Assembly: GCF_000298075.1 (NCBI RefSeq)
Contig: NZ_JH815593.1
Span: 375,849 to 439,848, forward strand
From: Staphylococcus massiliensis CCUG 55927
GTDB lineage: Bacteria; Bacillota; Bacilli; Staphylococcales; Staphylococcaceae
Length of the DNA stretch: 64,000 nucleotides
Direction of reading: 5' to 3'
The notes below the pieces were generated by a model. The model was given only the letters and a program-made list of their open reading frames with translations. It was not told the DNA's origin and searched no databases. The translations under genes and the position numbers were made by a program. This document shows positions 40,053-49,897 of the stretch, piece by piece (the first letter of the stretch is position 1; each line of letters opens with the position of its first letter).

Positions 40053-40081
40053 TTTATATTTTTGTATATGCATGATATAAT
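40053..40081 (+). promoter_or_regulatory. Promoter of rnpB
   Basis: TATAAT (40076-40081) preceded by TGA, an extended -10 pattern, with a weak -35 TTTATA (40053-40058) at 17 bases. The expected start is at about 40087, which matches the 5' strand of the P1 helix. Confidence 0.65.
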
Positions 40082-40085
40082 TTTT

Positions 40086-40490
40086 CAGTGATATTTTGAG
40101 TAATCGCTATAGTAATATAGAGGAAAGTCCATGCTCACACAATCTGAGATGATTGTAGTGTTCGTGCTTGACGAAACAATAAGTCAAGGCATTAAGTTGA
40201 CGGCGGTGACCTAACCTAAGTCTTTGATATGGTTACAATAGCCTGAAAGTGCCACAGTGACGTAGCTTTTATAGAAATATAAAAGGTGGAACGCGGTAAA
40301 CCCCTCGAGTGAGCAATCCAAATTTGGTAGGAGCACTTGTCTAATGGAAGTCAACATATAGACGAGGTATTTATATTCGTAATATATAAATTCAGACAGA
40401 TGATTACTGCCGGCGTACGAGTGTGACTAGTGCACGTTAGTAGTACTAAGGTACAGAACATGGCTTACAAAAATATCACTACTAGACACT
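40086..40490 (+). ncRNA. rnpB: RNase P RNA, type B
   Basis: The conserved blocks of the RNase P ribozyme are clear: GTAATCGC near the 5' end, GAGGAAAGTCCATGCTC, GTAGTGTTCGTGC, CTGAAAGTGCCACAGTGACG, GGTGGAACGCGGTAAACCCC and GAGCAATCCAAATTTGGTAGG, with ACATGGCTTACA near the 3' end. The 5' AGTGATATTTT and 3' AAATATCACT strands pair as P1. The overall length (about 400) and the helix content fit the Bacillus type. The RNA processes the 5' end of tRNA precursors with RnpA. Confidence 0.97.
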
Positions 40491-40492
40491 AT

Positions 40493-40520
40493 GCTCTCCA
40501 ATAGACGGAGAGCTTTTTTT
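40493..40520 (+). terminator. Terminator of rnpB
   Basis: GCTCTCC, loop AATAGAC, GGAGAGC followed by eight T residues. Confidence 0.92.
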
Positions 40521-40643
40521 AATGGGTATGACAACTTATATTATAGATATATATTTGTTTATTTGAATTTAATATATAACATAAGTTTTAAGAACTCTGT
40601 TAACATAGAATTACATAATACTTAGAAAAGGGATTGTTTTAAG

Positions 40644-41765
40644 ATGTTTCAATTACTAGCAGTATGCCCAATGGGTCTTGAAGCAGTTGTTTCAAAAGAA
40701 ATCCAAAGCTTAGGTTATGAAACGACGGTAGAAAATGGCCGAATTTATTTCGAAGGTGATGAGGAAGCAATCGCGACATGCAACTTATGGTTACGTACCG
40801 CCGATCGAATTAAAATTGTCGTTGGACAATTTAAAGCGTTTACGTTTGATGAATTATTTGAGAAGACAAAAGATTTACCATGGGAAACGTTTATATCTGA
40901 AGATGGAAAATTTCCAGTCCAAGGACGTAGTGTAAAATCTAAATTATACAGTGTGCCAGACTGTCAGGCGATTACAAAGAAAGCGATCGTCGAAAGACTT
41001 AAGCACGCTTATAACGAACGCGGTTGGTTAGATGAAACAGGTGCTATGTATCCTGTTGAGGTTTCAATACTTAAAGATAATGTCTTACTCACGATTGATA
41101 CTGCAGGTTCAGGTCTTAACAAGCGTGGCTACCGTATCGCGCAAGGGGAAGCGCCGATTAAAGAAACGCTTGCAGCAAGTTTAATTCGCCTTGCGAACTG
41201 GGATGGCAATACGCCTTTAATCGATCCATTTTGTGGTTCAGGTACAATTGCGATAGAAGCATGCTTAATTGCTCAAAATATTGCACCAGGATTTAATCGT
41301 GAGTTTGTTTCTGAAAAGTGGGATATGATGCCAGCAAATCTTTACGAAGATTTACGTGCTAAAGCAGATGAAAGTGCAGATTATGAAAAAGAAGTTGAAG
41401 TCATCGCTTCAGATATCGATCCTGAAATGATTGAGAATGCGAAACAAAACGCCGATGAAGTAGGTCTAGGTGACATCATTCAATTTAAAGTACAGGATGT
41501 TAATACATTGTCAATTCAACATGACGGACCTGTGTCGTTAATCGGAAACCCACCATATGGTGAACGTATCGGTGACCGTGAAGAAGTTGAAGAAATGTAC
41601 CGCTACATTGGTAAACTCATGAAGAAAAACCCATCTCTATCAACTTATATACTTACAAGCAATAAAGAATTCGAATTCTTAGTTAATCAAAAAGCTACTA
41701 AACGTCGTAAACTCTTCAATGGTTATATTGAATGTACCTATTATCAATATTGGGGTAAACGATAA
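40644..41765 (+). CDS. ypsC: THUMP-domain RNA methyltransferase (YpsC, RlmL-like)
   Basis: A 373-residue methyltransferase. It has a ferredoxin-like and THUMP RNA-binding region (about 1-155), then the SAM domain: LIDPFCGSGTIAIEA (motif I), ASDIDPEMIENAK and the NPPYGERIG catalytic motif of N2-guanine methyltransferases. It corresponds to Bacillus YpsC and to the N-terminal half of E. coli RlmKL, which modifies G2445 of 23S rRNA. Whether the target is the same is inference. It lies downstream of rnpB. Confidence 0.9.
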   Translation: MFQLLAVCPMGLEAVVSKEIQSLGYETTVENGRIYFEGDEEAIATCNLWLRTADRIKIVVGQFKAFTFDELFEKTKDLPWETFISEDGKFPVQGRSVKSKLYSVPDCQAITKKAIVERLKHAYNERGWLDETGAMYPVEVSILKDNVLLTIDTAGSGLNKRGYRIAQGEAPIKETLAASLIRLANWDGNTPLIDPFCGSGTIAIEACLIAQNIAPGFNREFVSEKWDMMPANLYEDLRAKADESADYEKEVEVIASDIDPEMIENAKQNADEVGLGDIIQFKVQDVNTLSIQHDGPVSLIGNPPYGERIGDREEVEEMYRYIGKLMKKNPSLSTYILTSNKEFEFLVNQKATKRRKLFNGYIECTYYQYWGKR

Positions 41766-41788
41766 TTTAGGTTTAAAGGAGGAATTAT

Positions 41789-42688
41789 ATGCATCAAGAA
41801 TTTAAACGAGGCATCTTTTTATCGCTAGGTGCATACATACTATGGGGCATCTTACCCATATATTGGTCACTCGTTAAAGGTATCGGCTCGTTTGAAACAC
41901 TCGCGTTTAGGATAATTCTTTCTCTCATTTTCATGGTCATTTTGCTACCAATTATTAATAAGACGGGCGCACTTAAGAAAGATTTACATTACTTAAAACA
42001 ATTTCCGACTAAATTTGTTGCAATCGTCGTGGCTGGTTACATTATCACAATTAACTGGGGTACATTCATCTACGCCGTTGATCATGGCCACGTACTTCAA
42101 GCAAGTTTAGGTTATTATATCAATCCTTTAGTAAGTATTGTGCTCGCTCTCATCTTTTTAAAGGAACGCTTTACCAAACTTGAATGGATCGCCATTGCTT
42201 TAGCAACGATAGGTGTTATCTTTATGACGCTAAAAATAGGTGAATTTCCATATATTTCACTACTACTCGCATTTAGCTTTGGTTTTTATGGCCTCATTAA
42301 GAAGTCTATTAACATTGACGCGTTAAGTAGTATTACAATTGAATGTATCGTAACAGCTCCTGCTGGTATCATCTACATTTGGTACTTATTCCAAACAAGC
42401 CAAGTTTCATCAGGTTGGAACATGTCAACATTCTGCTTATTGTTCTCAGGTGCCATCACCGCGATACCGCTCATACTATTCTCTGCAGGCGCTAAACGTA
42501 TACCGTTATCATTAGTTGGCTTCATTCAATATGTTGGTCCAACATTAATCTTCATTCTTGGTATATTTGTCTTCCATGAAAAGTTTGACATTAACCAATT
42601 AATAACATTCATATTTATATGGATTGGTATTATTTTATATAGTATTTCAAAATACTTAACAATTCGTAAATCTAAAAATCCAGTATAA
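41789..42688 (+). CDS. rarD: EamA-family transporter, RarD type
   Basis: A 299-residue membrane protein with about ten hydrophobic segments arranged as two EamA repeats. The N-terminus (GIFLSLGAYILWGILPIYW) and ASLGYYINPLVSIVLALIFLKERF, typical of RarD, support the subfamily. The substrate of RarD proteins is not known; chloramphenicol sensitivity was noted for the E. coli protein. It lies between ypsC and the dynamin gene, 23 bases after ypsC with a good GGAGG site, and has its own terminator. Confidence 0.85.
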   Translation: MHQEFKRGIFLSLGAYILWGILPIYWSLVKGIGSFETLAFRIILSLIFMVILLPIINKTGALKKDLHYLKQFPTKFVAIVVAGYIITINWGTFIYAVDHGHVLQASLGYYINPLVSIVLALIFLKERFTKLEWIAIALATIGVIFMTLKIGEFPYISLLLAFSFGFYGLIKKSINIDALSSITIECIVTAPAGIIYIWYLFQTSQVSSGWNMSTFCLLFSGAITAIPLILFSAGAKRIPLSLVGFIQYVGPTLIFILGIFVFHEKFDINQLITFIFIWIGIILYSISKYLTIRKSKNPV

Positions 42689-42696
42689 TTTTATTT

Positions 42697-42727
42697 AAGA
42701 ACGGAACTTCGGTTTCGTTCTTTTTTA
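42697..42727 (+). terminator. Terminator of rarD-like gene
   Basis: AAGAACGGAAC, loop TTC, GGTTTCGTTCTT then TTTT: a long stem closed by a TTCG-like loop. Confidence 0.88.
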
Positions 42728-42820
42728 TATCATTTTCTTTTTTAAAAGCACTTTATAGACACACTATGCATAAATTCATAAAAGTTACAAAATTATGGCG
42801 ATAATCAATTAAATTCTCTT

Positions 42821-42849
42821 TTGACTCATCAATAAATGATATACAATAT
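42821..42849 (+). promoter_or_regulatory. Probable promoter of the dynamin gene
   Basis: TTGACT (42821-42826), 17-base spacer, CAATAT (42844-42849); TACAAT at 42842 is an overlapping alternative with a 15-base spacer. Confidence 0.5.
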
Positions 42850-42884
42850 GTATCAAGAGTATTTATACAAGGGGAGCCAATTTA

Positions 42885-45800
42885 ATGACTAAAGATGAAC
42901 AATTAGACATTTTATATAAATTGAAAAAAGAGATTGAAAAATCTGATCATCAATCGTTTATTCATACGATTAATCAAATTATTAAAAAGGTTTATTTAGA
43001 GCAATACACAGCGACTTTCGTAGGTCACTTTTCAGCAGGAAAATCAACACTCATCAATAACATTATTGAACAAGAAATTCTGCCAAGTTCTCCCGTACCT
43101 ACTACAAGTAACACTGCGATTGTTACAGCTTCAGAAGAGGCTAATATTATCGCGAACATTGAAGGTCAACGTTATACCAAATTAAGTAATTATGACGAAG
43201 TTAAATCTTTAAACCGTGAAAATGTAGATATAGAATCGATTGAAATTAATTATGAAACAGATAAGTTTAGTAATGGCTTCACACTTCAAGATACACCAGG
43301 TGTAGATTCTAATGTTCAAACACACCGTTCAAGTGCTGAGAGCTTCTTATACACAAGTAATATTATCTTCTATACAGTAGATTATAACCACGTACAATCT
43401 GCGATGAACTTCCGCTTCATGAAAGAACTTAATCAAGCTGGCATTCCGCTTGTATTCGTTATCAACCAAATTGATAAACATAACGAAGATGAAATTTCGT
43501 TTGATACATTTAAGTCTCGCGTGATGAAGTCGGTCGAAGAATGGGATATTAAACTAGAAGATGTGTTTTACGTGTCAAAATTTGAAACACCACATAATCA
43601 ACTTCAAGATTTATCGGAATATCTCGTTCAAAAAGACCATGACCGTGAACCGATGGATGTTTATGTTAATCGTATGGTTGATTTTATTACGGAACATCAA
43701 CTGTCATATATTAACAATCATATGGAGAGCATTCTTGAAGCGCTTGAAGTTTCAGCAACGGAATTTGATGAGGCTTATATCCGTCATCAGCAACATCAAT
43801 CTGTTAGCGAAGAGTCGCGTTTGTTAAATGATTCTGAAGCATTATATAACTATTTATATGATAAACGCCGCAACATTATTGATAACTCTTATGTTATGAC
43901 GCATGATATGCGTGAAACGATTAAGCATTATTTAGAAAGCATGACGAAGGATTTTAAAGTAGGTGGCTTTTTCAATAAGAAGAAAAAGACTGAAGAAGAA
44001 CGCCAGAAACGCTTGGATGCTGCGGTAGAACATCTGCAACAAAAGGTAGATAACGAGATAACCAAAGTTATGCGCGAAGACATGTCATTCTTAACACGCT
44101 TTACCACGTCAAAAGACATTAACGAGCGTATCTTAAATCAAAGTTATACGATTGAACCTGCAACATTAGAAGATTTATATCAACCTCAAATTTCAATAAG
44201 TAATAATTATGTATTAACGTATTGCGATGATTTAATGAAAAAGCTAAAACAACAAATCTTAAAGCAATCAGAGCCTCTAGTAAATGACATAATTCAAAAT
44301 GTTGAAGTTGAAGAAGTTGATGATCAACAACAAGATGAAAATGATGATTACCAAATTTATATGAATTTAAGAAATTTGAAACAATCGTTAGAAACTCAAA
44401 ATTACAAACATTATTATATTCATATGGATGATTCTTTAGATAAACTCATTGATCGTACCGAAATTCAATATGAACCTAAAGAGACAGAAAAACAAACTGA
44501 AGCACGCGAAACAAAATCGAAAGAGACCGAAACGGACGGTAAACGTTACCGCGAAACGGTAGAAAGTGGTCTACAAGTCGTAAAAGATATCCCGCTATTT
44601 GAGTCAAATAAGAACGACATTCAAAATACGTTAGATCGACTCGATAATCAGCTTATTAAAATTGGTGTCTTCGGAACATTTAGTGCGGGTAAAAGTAGCT
44701 TAATTAATGCTTTACTCGGTGATCATTACCTTGTAAGCTCGCCAAACCCAACGACTGCAGCTACAACTGAGATTAGTTACGGTAACAATAGTGGGATTAC
44801 ATTAAAGACACAAGATGAGTTACTTGAAGAAATTAATAATGTAACTGAAATTGTGGGCGAGGTTTATGATTCAGTTGAGTCATTTACTAGCAAGAACCAT
44901 AAGAAACTTTATCAAGCTATAGAGAAGAATCAGCTTGCCTTTTTAAAGGCTATTGAACAACATCATGATATGTACCTATCAATGCTTGAAAAGGGTGCGT
45001 ATCAAGAAATTCCACAAGATGAAATTAAAAAGTGGAGTGCTGAAGATGAATACGCGACGTTTGTTAAAACCGTACATATTCAATTAGAACATCCTTGGTT
45101 ACAAGATAAGATTATTGTTGATTCACTTGGTTTACACTCTAATAACCAACGTCATACAAATGAGACGGAAAAAATCTTAACTTCTTCTGATTTAATATTA
45201 TACGTGAGTTATTTTAATCATTCGTTTACAGATAATGACAAAGCGTTCATTAAACACATGAAAGATATGAACCAACTTATCGAGAACCAAGCATTCAAGA
45301 TGGTTGTAAATGCAGTAGATTTAGCTGAAACTAAGCAAGATGAAGAAGATGTTATTCAATATGTAGATGATGCATTGCAACAAGTTGATATGCATCCAGA
45401 AATCTTTGGTGTTTCAAGTCGTAATGCATTACAGTCAGGTGATGACGGTATAAATCAACTTCATGATAGTATTACGCATTTTGCAAAAGTCGAATCTAAA
45501 CATGTTTTAGAACATGCAATGTGTCAACAACTTACACAAATGAACGTTTCATTTAAATCAATGATTGATGAACATCAAAATAATAAATCCGAACTTGAGA
45601 AAAATAAACAAGACTTAAAACAAATTAAATCACCTAAAGTCTTTAAAGATAAGTTCTTAGATACGACAAATATTAAATCTGAAAATGAAATTGAAGATCA
45701 AATTTATCACTTATCAGAACGCTTGAAAATTCAATTGTTAGATGAAGTGAAATCGGTATTTAATGGTCAAATGACAAACACGTCTAACTTTAATCAAGAA

Positions 45801-46334
45801 AAACGTTTAGCGTCGAAGGTGTATTTAGATCAAATTCAACAACGTTTATATCTTGAACAAACTTTAATGATTGAAAGATTAAAACGCTTTATAATTTCAA
45901 CTTATGAAAATGAAATTGCACCAACAATTAAAGAGTTACAACAACGACATGTTTTAATTCATCCTACTTTTAAAGTAGATGTCGATGAAATTAATGAATC
46001 CTATTTAAATATTGATTTAGATCAGTTTGTCGAAGGCTTACCTAAGCAGTTAACGAAGAAAAATATTTTAAACCATGAGAAACAAAAACAAATTCAAGAA
46101 ACGATATTGAATCTTTCAGTCACATTATTGGGAGATGGCTTTTCAAAATTAAGAAATAGTCTCATGACGCTTAAAAATCAACAACTTAAAGCACTCGATA
46201 ATCAAGTCGAAGCATTTGAAACGGAAGCAAATTCTCAAATCGACGGTATTTTAAACTTTAGCATGGATGAGGCATTGCTTGGTCAATTACAAGAAGCGAT
46301 TGCTGAACTCGACCGTTTAGATTTGAAAGCATAA
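42885..46334 (+). CDS. dynA: Tandem dynamin-like GTPase (DynA)
   Basis: An 1149-residue protein with two dynamin GTPase modules fused head to tail. P-loops are GHFSAGKST at about residue 47 and GTFSAGKSS at about residue 597; DTPGVDSN (first) and DSLGLHSN (second) are the G3 motifs, and NQID and NAVD the G4 motifs. Each is followed by a long helical stalk. The link between modules is rich in Glu and Thr. In Bacillus DynA (YpbR), with this two-module layout, fuses membranes and protects against phage and pore-forming agents. No membrane segment is seen. The exonuclease gene follows at 13 bases, and the pair may be an operon. Confidence 0.93.
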   Translation: MTKDEQLDILYKLKKEIEKSDHQSFIHTINQIIKKVYLEQYTATFVGHFSAGKSTLINNIIEQEILPSSPVPTTSNTAIVTASEEANIIANIEGQRYTKLSNYDEVKSLNRENVDIESIEINYETDKFSNGFTLQDTPGVDSNVQTHRSSAESFLYTSNIIFYTVDYNHVQSAMNFRFMKELNQAGIPLVFVINQIDKHNEDEISFDTFKSRVMKSVEEWDIKLEDVFYVSKFETPHNQLQDLSEYLVQKDHDREPMDVYVNRMVDFITEHQLSYINNHMESILEALEVSATEFDEAYIRHQQHQSVSEESRLLNDSEALYNYLYDKRRNIIDNSYVMTHDMRETIKHYLESMTKDFKVGGFFNKKKKTEEERQKRLDAAVEHLQQKVDNEITKVMREDMSFLTRFTTSKDINERILNQSYTIEPATLEDLYQPQISISNNYVLTYCDDLMKKLKQQILKQSEPLVNDIIQNVEVEEVDDQQQDENDDYQIYMNLRNLKQSLETQNYKHYYIHMDDSLDKLIDRTEIQYEPKETEKQTEARETKSKETETDGKRYRETVESGLQVVKDIPLFESNKNDIQNTLDRLDNQLIKIGVFGTFSAGKSSLINALLGDHYLVSSPNPTTAATTEISYGNNSGITLKTQDELLEEINNVTEIVGEVYDSVESFTSKNHKKLYQAIEKNQLAFLKAIEQHHDMYLSMLEKGAYQEIPQDEIKKWSAEDEYATFVKTVHIQLEHPWLQDKIIVDSLGLHSNNQRHTNETEKILTSSDLILYVSYFNHSFTDNDKAFIKHMKDMNQLIENQAFKMVVNAVDLAETKQDEEDVIQYVDDALQQVDMHPEIFGVSSRNALQSGDDGINQLHDSITHFAKVESKHVLEHAMCQQLTQMNVSFKSMIDEHQNNKSELEKNKQDLKQIKSPKVFKDKFLDTTNIKSENEIEDQIYHLSERLKIQLLDEVKSVFNGQMTNTSNFNQEKRLASKVYLDQIQQRLYLEQTLMIERLKRFIISTYENEIAPTIKELQQRHVLIHPTFKVDVDEINESYLNIDLDQFVEGLPKQLTKKNILNHEKQKQIQETILNLSVTLLGDGFSKLRNSLMTLKNQQLKALDNQVEAFETEANSQIDGILNFSMDEALLGQLQEAIAELDRLDLKA

Positions 46335-46347
46335 AGGAAGGTCACTT

Positions 46348-47229
46348 ATGGAGAAACGCATTTTACTCATAGATGGTATGGCGCTCTTATTCCGCCATTT
46401 CTATGCGACAAGCATTCACAAGCAGTTTATGAGAAATAGTGAAGGGGTGCCTACAAACGGTACTCAAGGATTTATTCGACATGTCATACAAGCTGTGCAT
46501 GACATTAAACCAACTCACGTAGCGGTGTGTTGGGATATGGGTCAAAAGACCTTTAGAAATGATATGTTCGAAGCCTATAAATCAAATCGCAAGGCGCCAC
46601 CAGAAGAACTCATACCACAATTTGATCACGTCAAAGAACTCTCTGGAGCTCTAGGTTTCCATAATATCGGCGTTGTGAATTATGAAGCGGACGATGTAAT
46701 GGGAACGATTGCGAAACATTATGCTAAAGAGAACCGAGTGTTTATCGTGACTGGCGACCGAGATTTATTACAATGTATTGATGAACATGTTGAAATATGG
46801 CTCATTAAAAAAGGCTTTAAGATATATAACCGTTACGATATGTCACGTTTTAATACGGAATATGACCTACAACCACATCAACTCGTAGATGTAAAGGCGT
46901 TTATGGGTGATACGGCAGATGGATATCCCGGCGTTAAAGGTATCGGTGAGAAAACGGCAGTGAAACTGATTCAAAATCATCATTCTGTAGAAGGAGTGCT
47001 AGACAATATCGATCAACTAACGAAAGGCCAACAAACGAAGATCAATACGAATGTTGACGCTTTAAAGTTATCTAAATCGTTAGCTCAAATTCATACAGAC
47101 GTGCCTTTAGACCATGAGTCTTTAATTGAAAACATGCGATATCGTCTTAACTTACCGCTCATTTTGAACGTTTGTGACGAGCACGAATTACGCGTTTCCA
47201 AACGCTATATTACGTCAAATTTTATTTAA
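46348..47229 (+). CDS. ypcP: 5'-3' exonuclease (YpcP, Pol I-type FEN domain)
   Basis: A 293-residue protein matching the 5' nuclease domain of DNA polymerase I without the polymerase. Metal-binding residues are in LIDGMALLFRHFYAT, AVCWDMG, NYEADDVMGT and VTGDRDLLQC; the helix-3-turn-helix GVKGIGEKTAVKLI binds DNA. It resembles Bacillus YpcP, which removes RNA primers/flaps. It is coupled to dynA by 13 bases. A strong terminator follows. Confidence 0.93.
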   Translation: MEKRILLIDGMALLFRHFYATSIHKQFMRNSEGVPTNGTQGFIRHVIQAVHDIKPTHVAVCWDMGQKTFRNDMFEAYKSNRKAPPEELIPQFDHVKELSGALGFHNIGVVNYEADDVMGTIAKHYAKENRVFIVTGDRDLLQCIDEHVEIWLIKKGFKIYNRYDMSRFNTEYDLQPHQLVDVKAFMGDTADGYPGVKGIGEKTAVKLIQNHHSVEGVLDNIDQLTKGQQTKINTNVDALKLSKSLAQIHTDVPLDHESLIENMRYRLNLPLILNVCDEHELRVSKRYITSNFI

Positions 47230-47247
47230 ATTTTCACTCTAGAAAAA

Positions 47248-47290
47248 GCCCTCTCAATGATGTAACAGTCATTGAGGGGGCTCAATTTTT
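47248..47290 (+). terminator. Terminator of ypcP
   Basis: GCCCTCTCAATGA, loop TGTAACAG, TCATTGAGGGGGC then TCAATTTTT. Its left arm AAAAAGCCCTCTCAA resembles the reverse of the short GAGGGCTTTTCAA repeat found at 12271, 17951 and 25777. Confidence 0.88.
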
Positions 47291-47308
47291 ATGTTGAGGT
47301 ACTAAGGA

Positions 47309-47698
47309 TTATTTCATCTTTCTAAGCGCTTGTTGCGCGAGCTGGTTCGCTTCTTTATTCTGGTCGCGGGGTACCCATTTAACAAAAACTAAATCAAACT
47401 CGTGTTCAAGTGATTTATAAGTTTGAAAGTAATGCTTGAACTTTTCGCTTTTAACTTGGTCGTCTAAAATAGAATCTTCCACTAATTTGGAATCTGTTTG
47501 AATGAAAGCATTTTTGACGCCATGTTGGATTGCTAAATGTAAGGCATATAATAACGCTTCCCATTCAGCAGAATGATTATCAGTAATACCTAAATATTTG
47601 GTTTCTTTAATACGCTCGTTCTCTAAAGCAATTACTACGCCACAAACACTCTCGCCAGGATTTCCTCTCGTTGCAGCATCAAACGCAATTTTAGCCAT
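47309..47698 (-). CDS. RNase HI-family protein (reverse transcriptase-like)
   Basis: A 129-residue RNase H fold protein. The four acidic catalytic residues line up as Asp7 (AFDAATRGNPG), Glu45 (NHSAEWEAL), Asp69 (QTDSKLV) and Asp112 (PRDQNKEAN). RNase HI cleaves RNA in RNA-DNA hybrids; members of this branch in Gram-positives are often annotated as ribonuclease HI family or reverse transcriptase-like and their activity varies. It converges with ypcP and is the last ordinary gene before the surface-protein genes. Confidence 0.88.
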   Translation of the reverse strand: MAKIAFDAATRGNPGESVCGVVIALENERIKETKYLGITDNHSAEWEALLYALHLAIQHGVKNAFIQTDSKLVEDSILDDQVKSEKFKHYFQTYKSLEHEFDLVFVKWVPRDQNKEANQLAQQALRKMK

Positions 47699-47808
47699 CT
47701 ATTACTCATCCTTTTCGATTTCTTACTTAATATTATATCAAAATGAATTTCTTTTACACCCGCGGCCAATTAAATTGATATATTTATTTAATGATTCCCG
47801 CTTTTATA

Positions 47809-47837
47809 TTGACATTATATGTTTCAATATATTATAA
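47809..47837 (+). promoter_or_regulatory. Promoter of the surface-protein locus
   Basis: Perfect TTGACA (47809-47814), 17-base spacer, TTATAA (47832-47837), about 60 bases before the first surface gene. No second promoter is evident in the 61-base gap at 49837-49897. Confidence 0.65.
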
Positions 47838-47898
47838 ATAATTTAAGCAAACTATTATTTCTCAATATAAAAGCACATCAAGAAAAGAGGTATCATCA

Positions 47899-49836
47899 AT
47901 GAGTCAACATCAAAGATTTAGTATACGAAAGTATAAGAAGGGTATTTACTCAGCTTTACTTGGTACAACTATCCTTTTGGGTGGTAATTATGTAGCTGAA
48001 GCTGAAGAAACTACCAACTCCACAGTCCCTGATCAAAACAATGAGTATGTCCACGCTCACACGATAAAAGGCCATGAAGGTGAAGTCGTTAATCAGCCTA
48101 TTATCGAAGCACCAAACTACGCTGGCGACAATGAAGCCACATTTTCTTTCAAAGAGGGACAAGACACACATGGTTTAAATATTAACAAAACCTATATCTA
48201 GGGTACCTTAACGACGCCAACTGATTTGAAACCCTTAACCATTCGCGCGACTAAGAAGGATAACCAAGAAGAATTTCTTGAATATTATGTTCGTGTTAAC
48301 GAGGCCTTAAAATTATTTGAACCTATAATTACCAATGATATCACTACTCAATCTACTTTCATTCGCGGCACATCTGAACCCGATACAACAGTCAACTTTT
48401 TCTATAATGAAAAGGGAAATCAAGTGACGAAGCATACGCGTCCTTTGTTGGATGCCAATCAAAGTCCTTTGTCAACGGTAACGAATTCTGACGGTACTTT
48501 TAACGTAGATTATGACTTTTCAAATATGGAAGATGCGTCGTTTTATGCGGTAGCGTCTAAAACAGGCTATAAATATTCTGAACCTTCTAACATCGTAGTT
48601 GTATATAACGAATTTAAACTTAAAATCAATCAACTCGATAAGGAAGGTTTAAAAGCGTATTTGAAGGAAATTAACGATCAGTTTAGTGCGCTTAAAACAA
48701 TCGTAGAAGCTGAGAAAAATAATCCAAATAGTAGTGCTATTTCGGATGACACGCTTAAAAAGCTACAAACCTTGTTTAAAAATGCTCAAGAGTTAAAAGC
48801 AGCAATCGATAAAAAAGAAGCTGAAGAGACGTCTCAACCAATCGACTTTTCAAAAATGACAAAAGATGAATTGAAAGGGTACTTAGTTGAAGTTAATAAG
48901 CAGTTTGAATTGCTTAAGTCACTGGCTGCAGAAGATTTGAAAAATGGAACTACTATTGTGAACAACAAAGAAACAATAGAGAAGCTCGTTAAATTGCGAG
49001 ATAAGTTATTAGAGTTAAAAGCGCACGTTGATAAACAAGAGTCGGAAGCTAATCAGGAAAATACGAAACCTGAGCCTAAGGATCTTTCTAAAATGTCGAA
49101 AGACGAGTTAAAAGCGTACTTGGTTGAAGTTAATAAACAACTTGAGTTATTGAAAAAGTTAGCTGAAGAAGACTTAAAAAATGGTACGACAATCGTCAAT
49201 AACAAGGAAACAATAGATAAACTGCTTAAGTTACACGACCAGCTCGTAAAATTAATGACAGAGGTTGAGGCACGTGAAGCAAAAGCGGGTGATAAACCAC
49301 CTGTAGAAGATAAAGAAATTGACTGGAAAGGGCTTTTAAAAGAGTTAGAAATGAACCTTGATGGTTTAAATAAAGAAGAGGCATTGAAACAATTGACGTT
49401 GCTAAAAGAAAAATTTGCAAAGTTTAAAGCGCTTGTCGAACAAGAAAAGGTTAAAGCGGATAGTTCTGTGTTTAATGATGATTTCTATGAAGCATTGCTT
49501 AAGCTTGAAGCTAACTATGCTGAATCAATCAACCAATACTTAAAAGCAAATCACTATCCTAAAGATCCTGCTAATCCGTTGCAATTCATGCCAGAGGTTA
49601 AGAAAAAAGACAATGCTGATACAGTCGTGACACCTTTACCAACTTCGGTCAATACGAGTCATGGAAGCGAGGATTCAACGCCTTCAAAAGCCAAATCAGC
49701 TAAAGCGCAACAAGCTCAGAAGATGTTGCCACAAACAGGTGAATTCGATCATCAAAAATTAATTAACATTGGTATGATTTCACTTTTAGTTGGAGGAAGT
49801 ATCTTATTAAGTTACCGCAGTAGAAAGCATAACTAA
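47899..49836 (+). pseudogene. LPXTG surface protein interrupted by an in-frame stop (TAG at codon 101)
   Basis: One reading frame of 646 codons, broken only by TAG at 48199-48201. Upstream: ribosome site AAAAGAGG, a YSIRK-type signal (QRFSIRKYKKGIYSALLG, cleavage after about residue 35), then half of an Ig-like domain (FKEGQDTHGLNI). Downstream in the same frame: the other half of that domain, a second Ig-like domain, four helical repeats of about 65-80 residues beginning near KINQLDKEGL, DFSKMTKDELKGYLVEV, DLSKMSKDELKAYLVEV and IDWKGLLKEL, a linker, and LPQTG (49726-49740) with a hydrophobic segment and RSRKHN tail. The intact C-terminus suggests a recent lesion; a sequencing error is possible. 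As read, only a secreted 100-residue fragment would be made. Confidence 0.85.
48643..49560 (+). repeat. Four tandem helical repeats in the broken surface gene
   Basis: Units of about 65-80 residues, with the two middle ones almost identical over 50 residues (both contain EDLKNGTTIVNNKETI). All have a heptad-like Leu/Lys pattern and lie between the Ig-like part and the Pro-rich linker. I do not recognise the family; the first unit has ISDDTLKKLQTLFKNAQELKA, the last FNDDFYEALLKLEANYAESI. Confidence 0.75.
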
Positions 49837-49897
49837 CATTAGGATACTGAGATAGAACGAAGTAACCGAAACTAACACCACGAAATGAGGACTGAAT

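Noticed and set aside
47598..47837. Plus-strand 79-codon frame over the RNase HI-like gene and its upstream gap
   Set aside because: Antisense to a gene with all four catalytic acids; no ribosome site.
48226..49836. Downstream half of the broken surface gene as a separate gene starting at TTG 48226
   Set aside because: No ribosome site, no signal peptide, and the frame is continuous with 47899-48198; it is the remainder of one gene.
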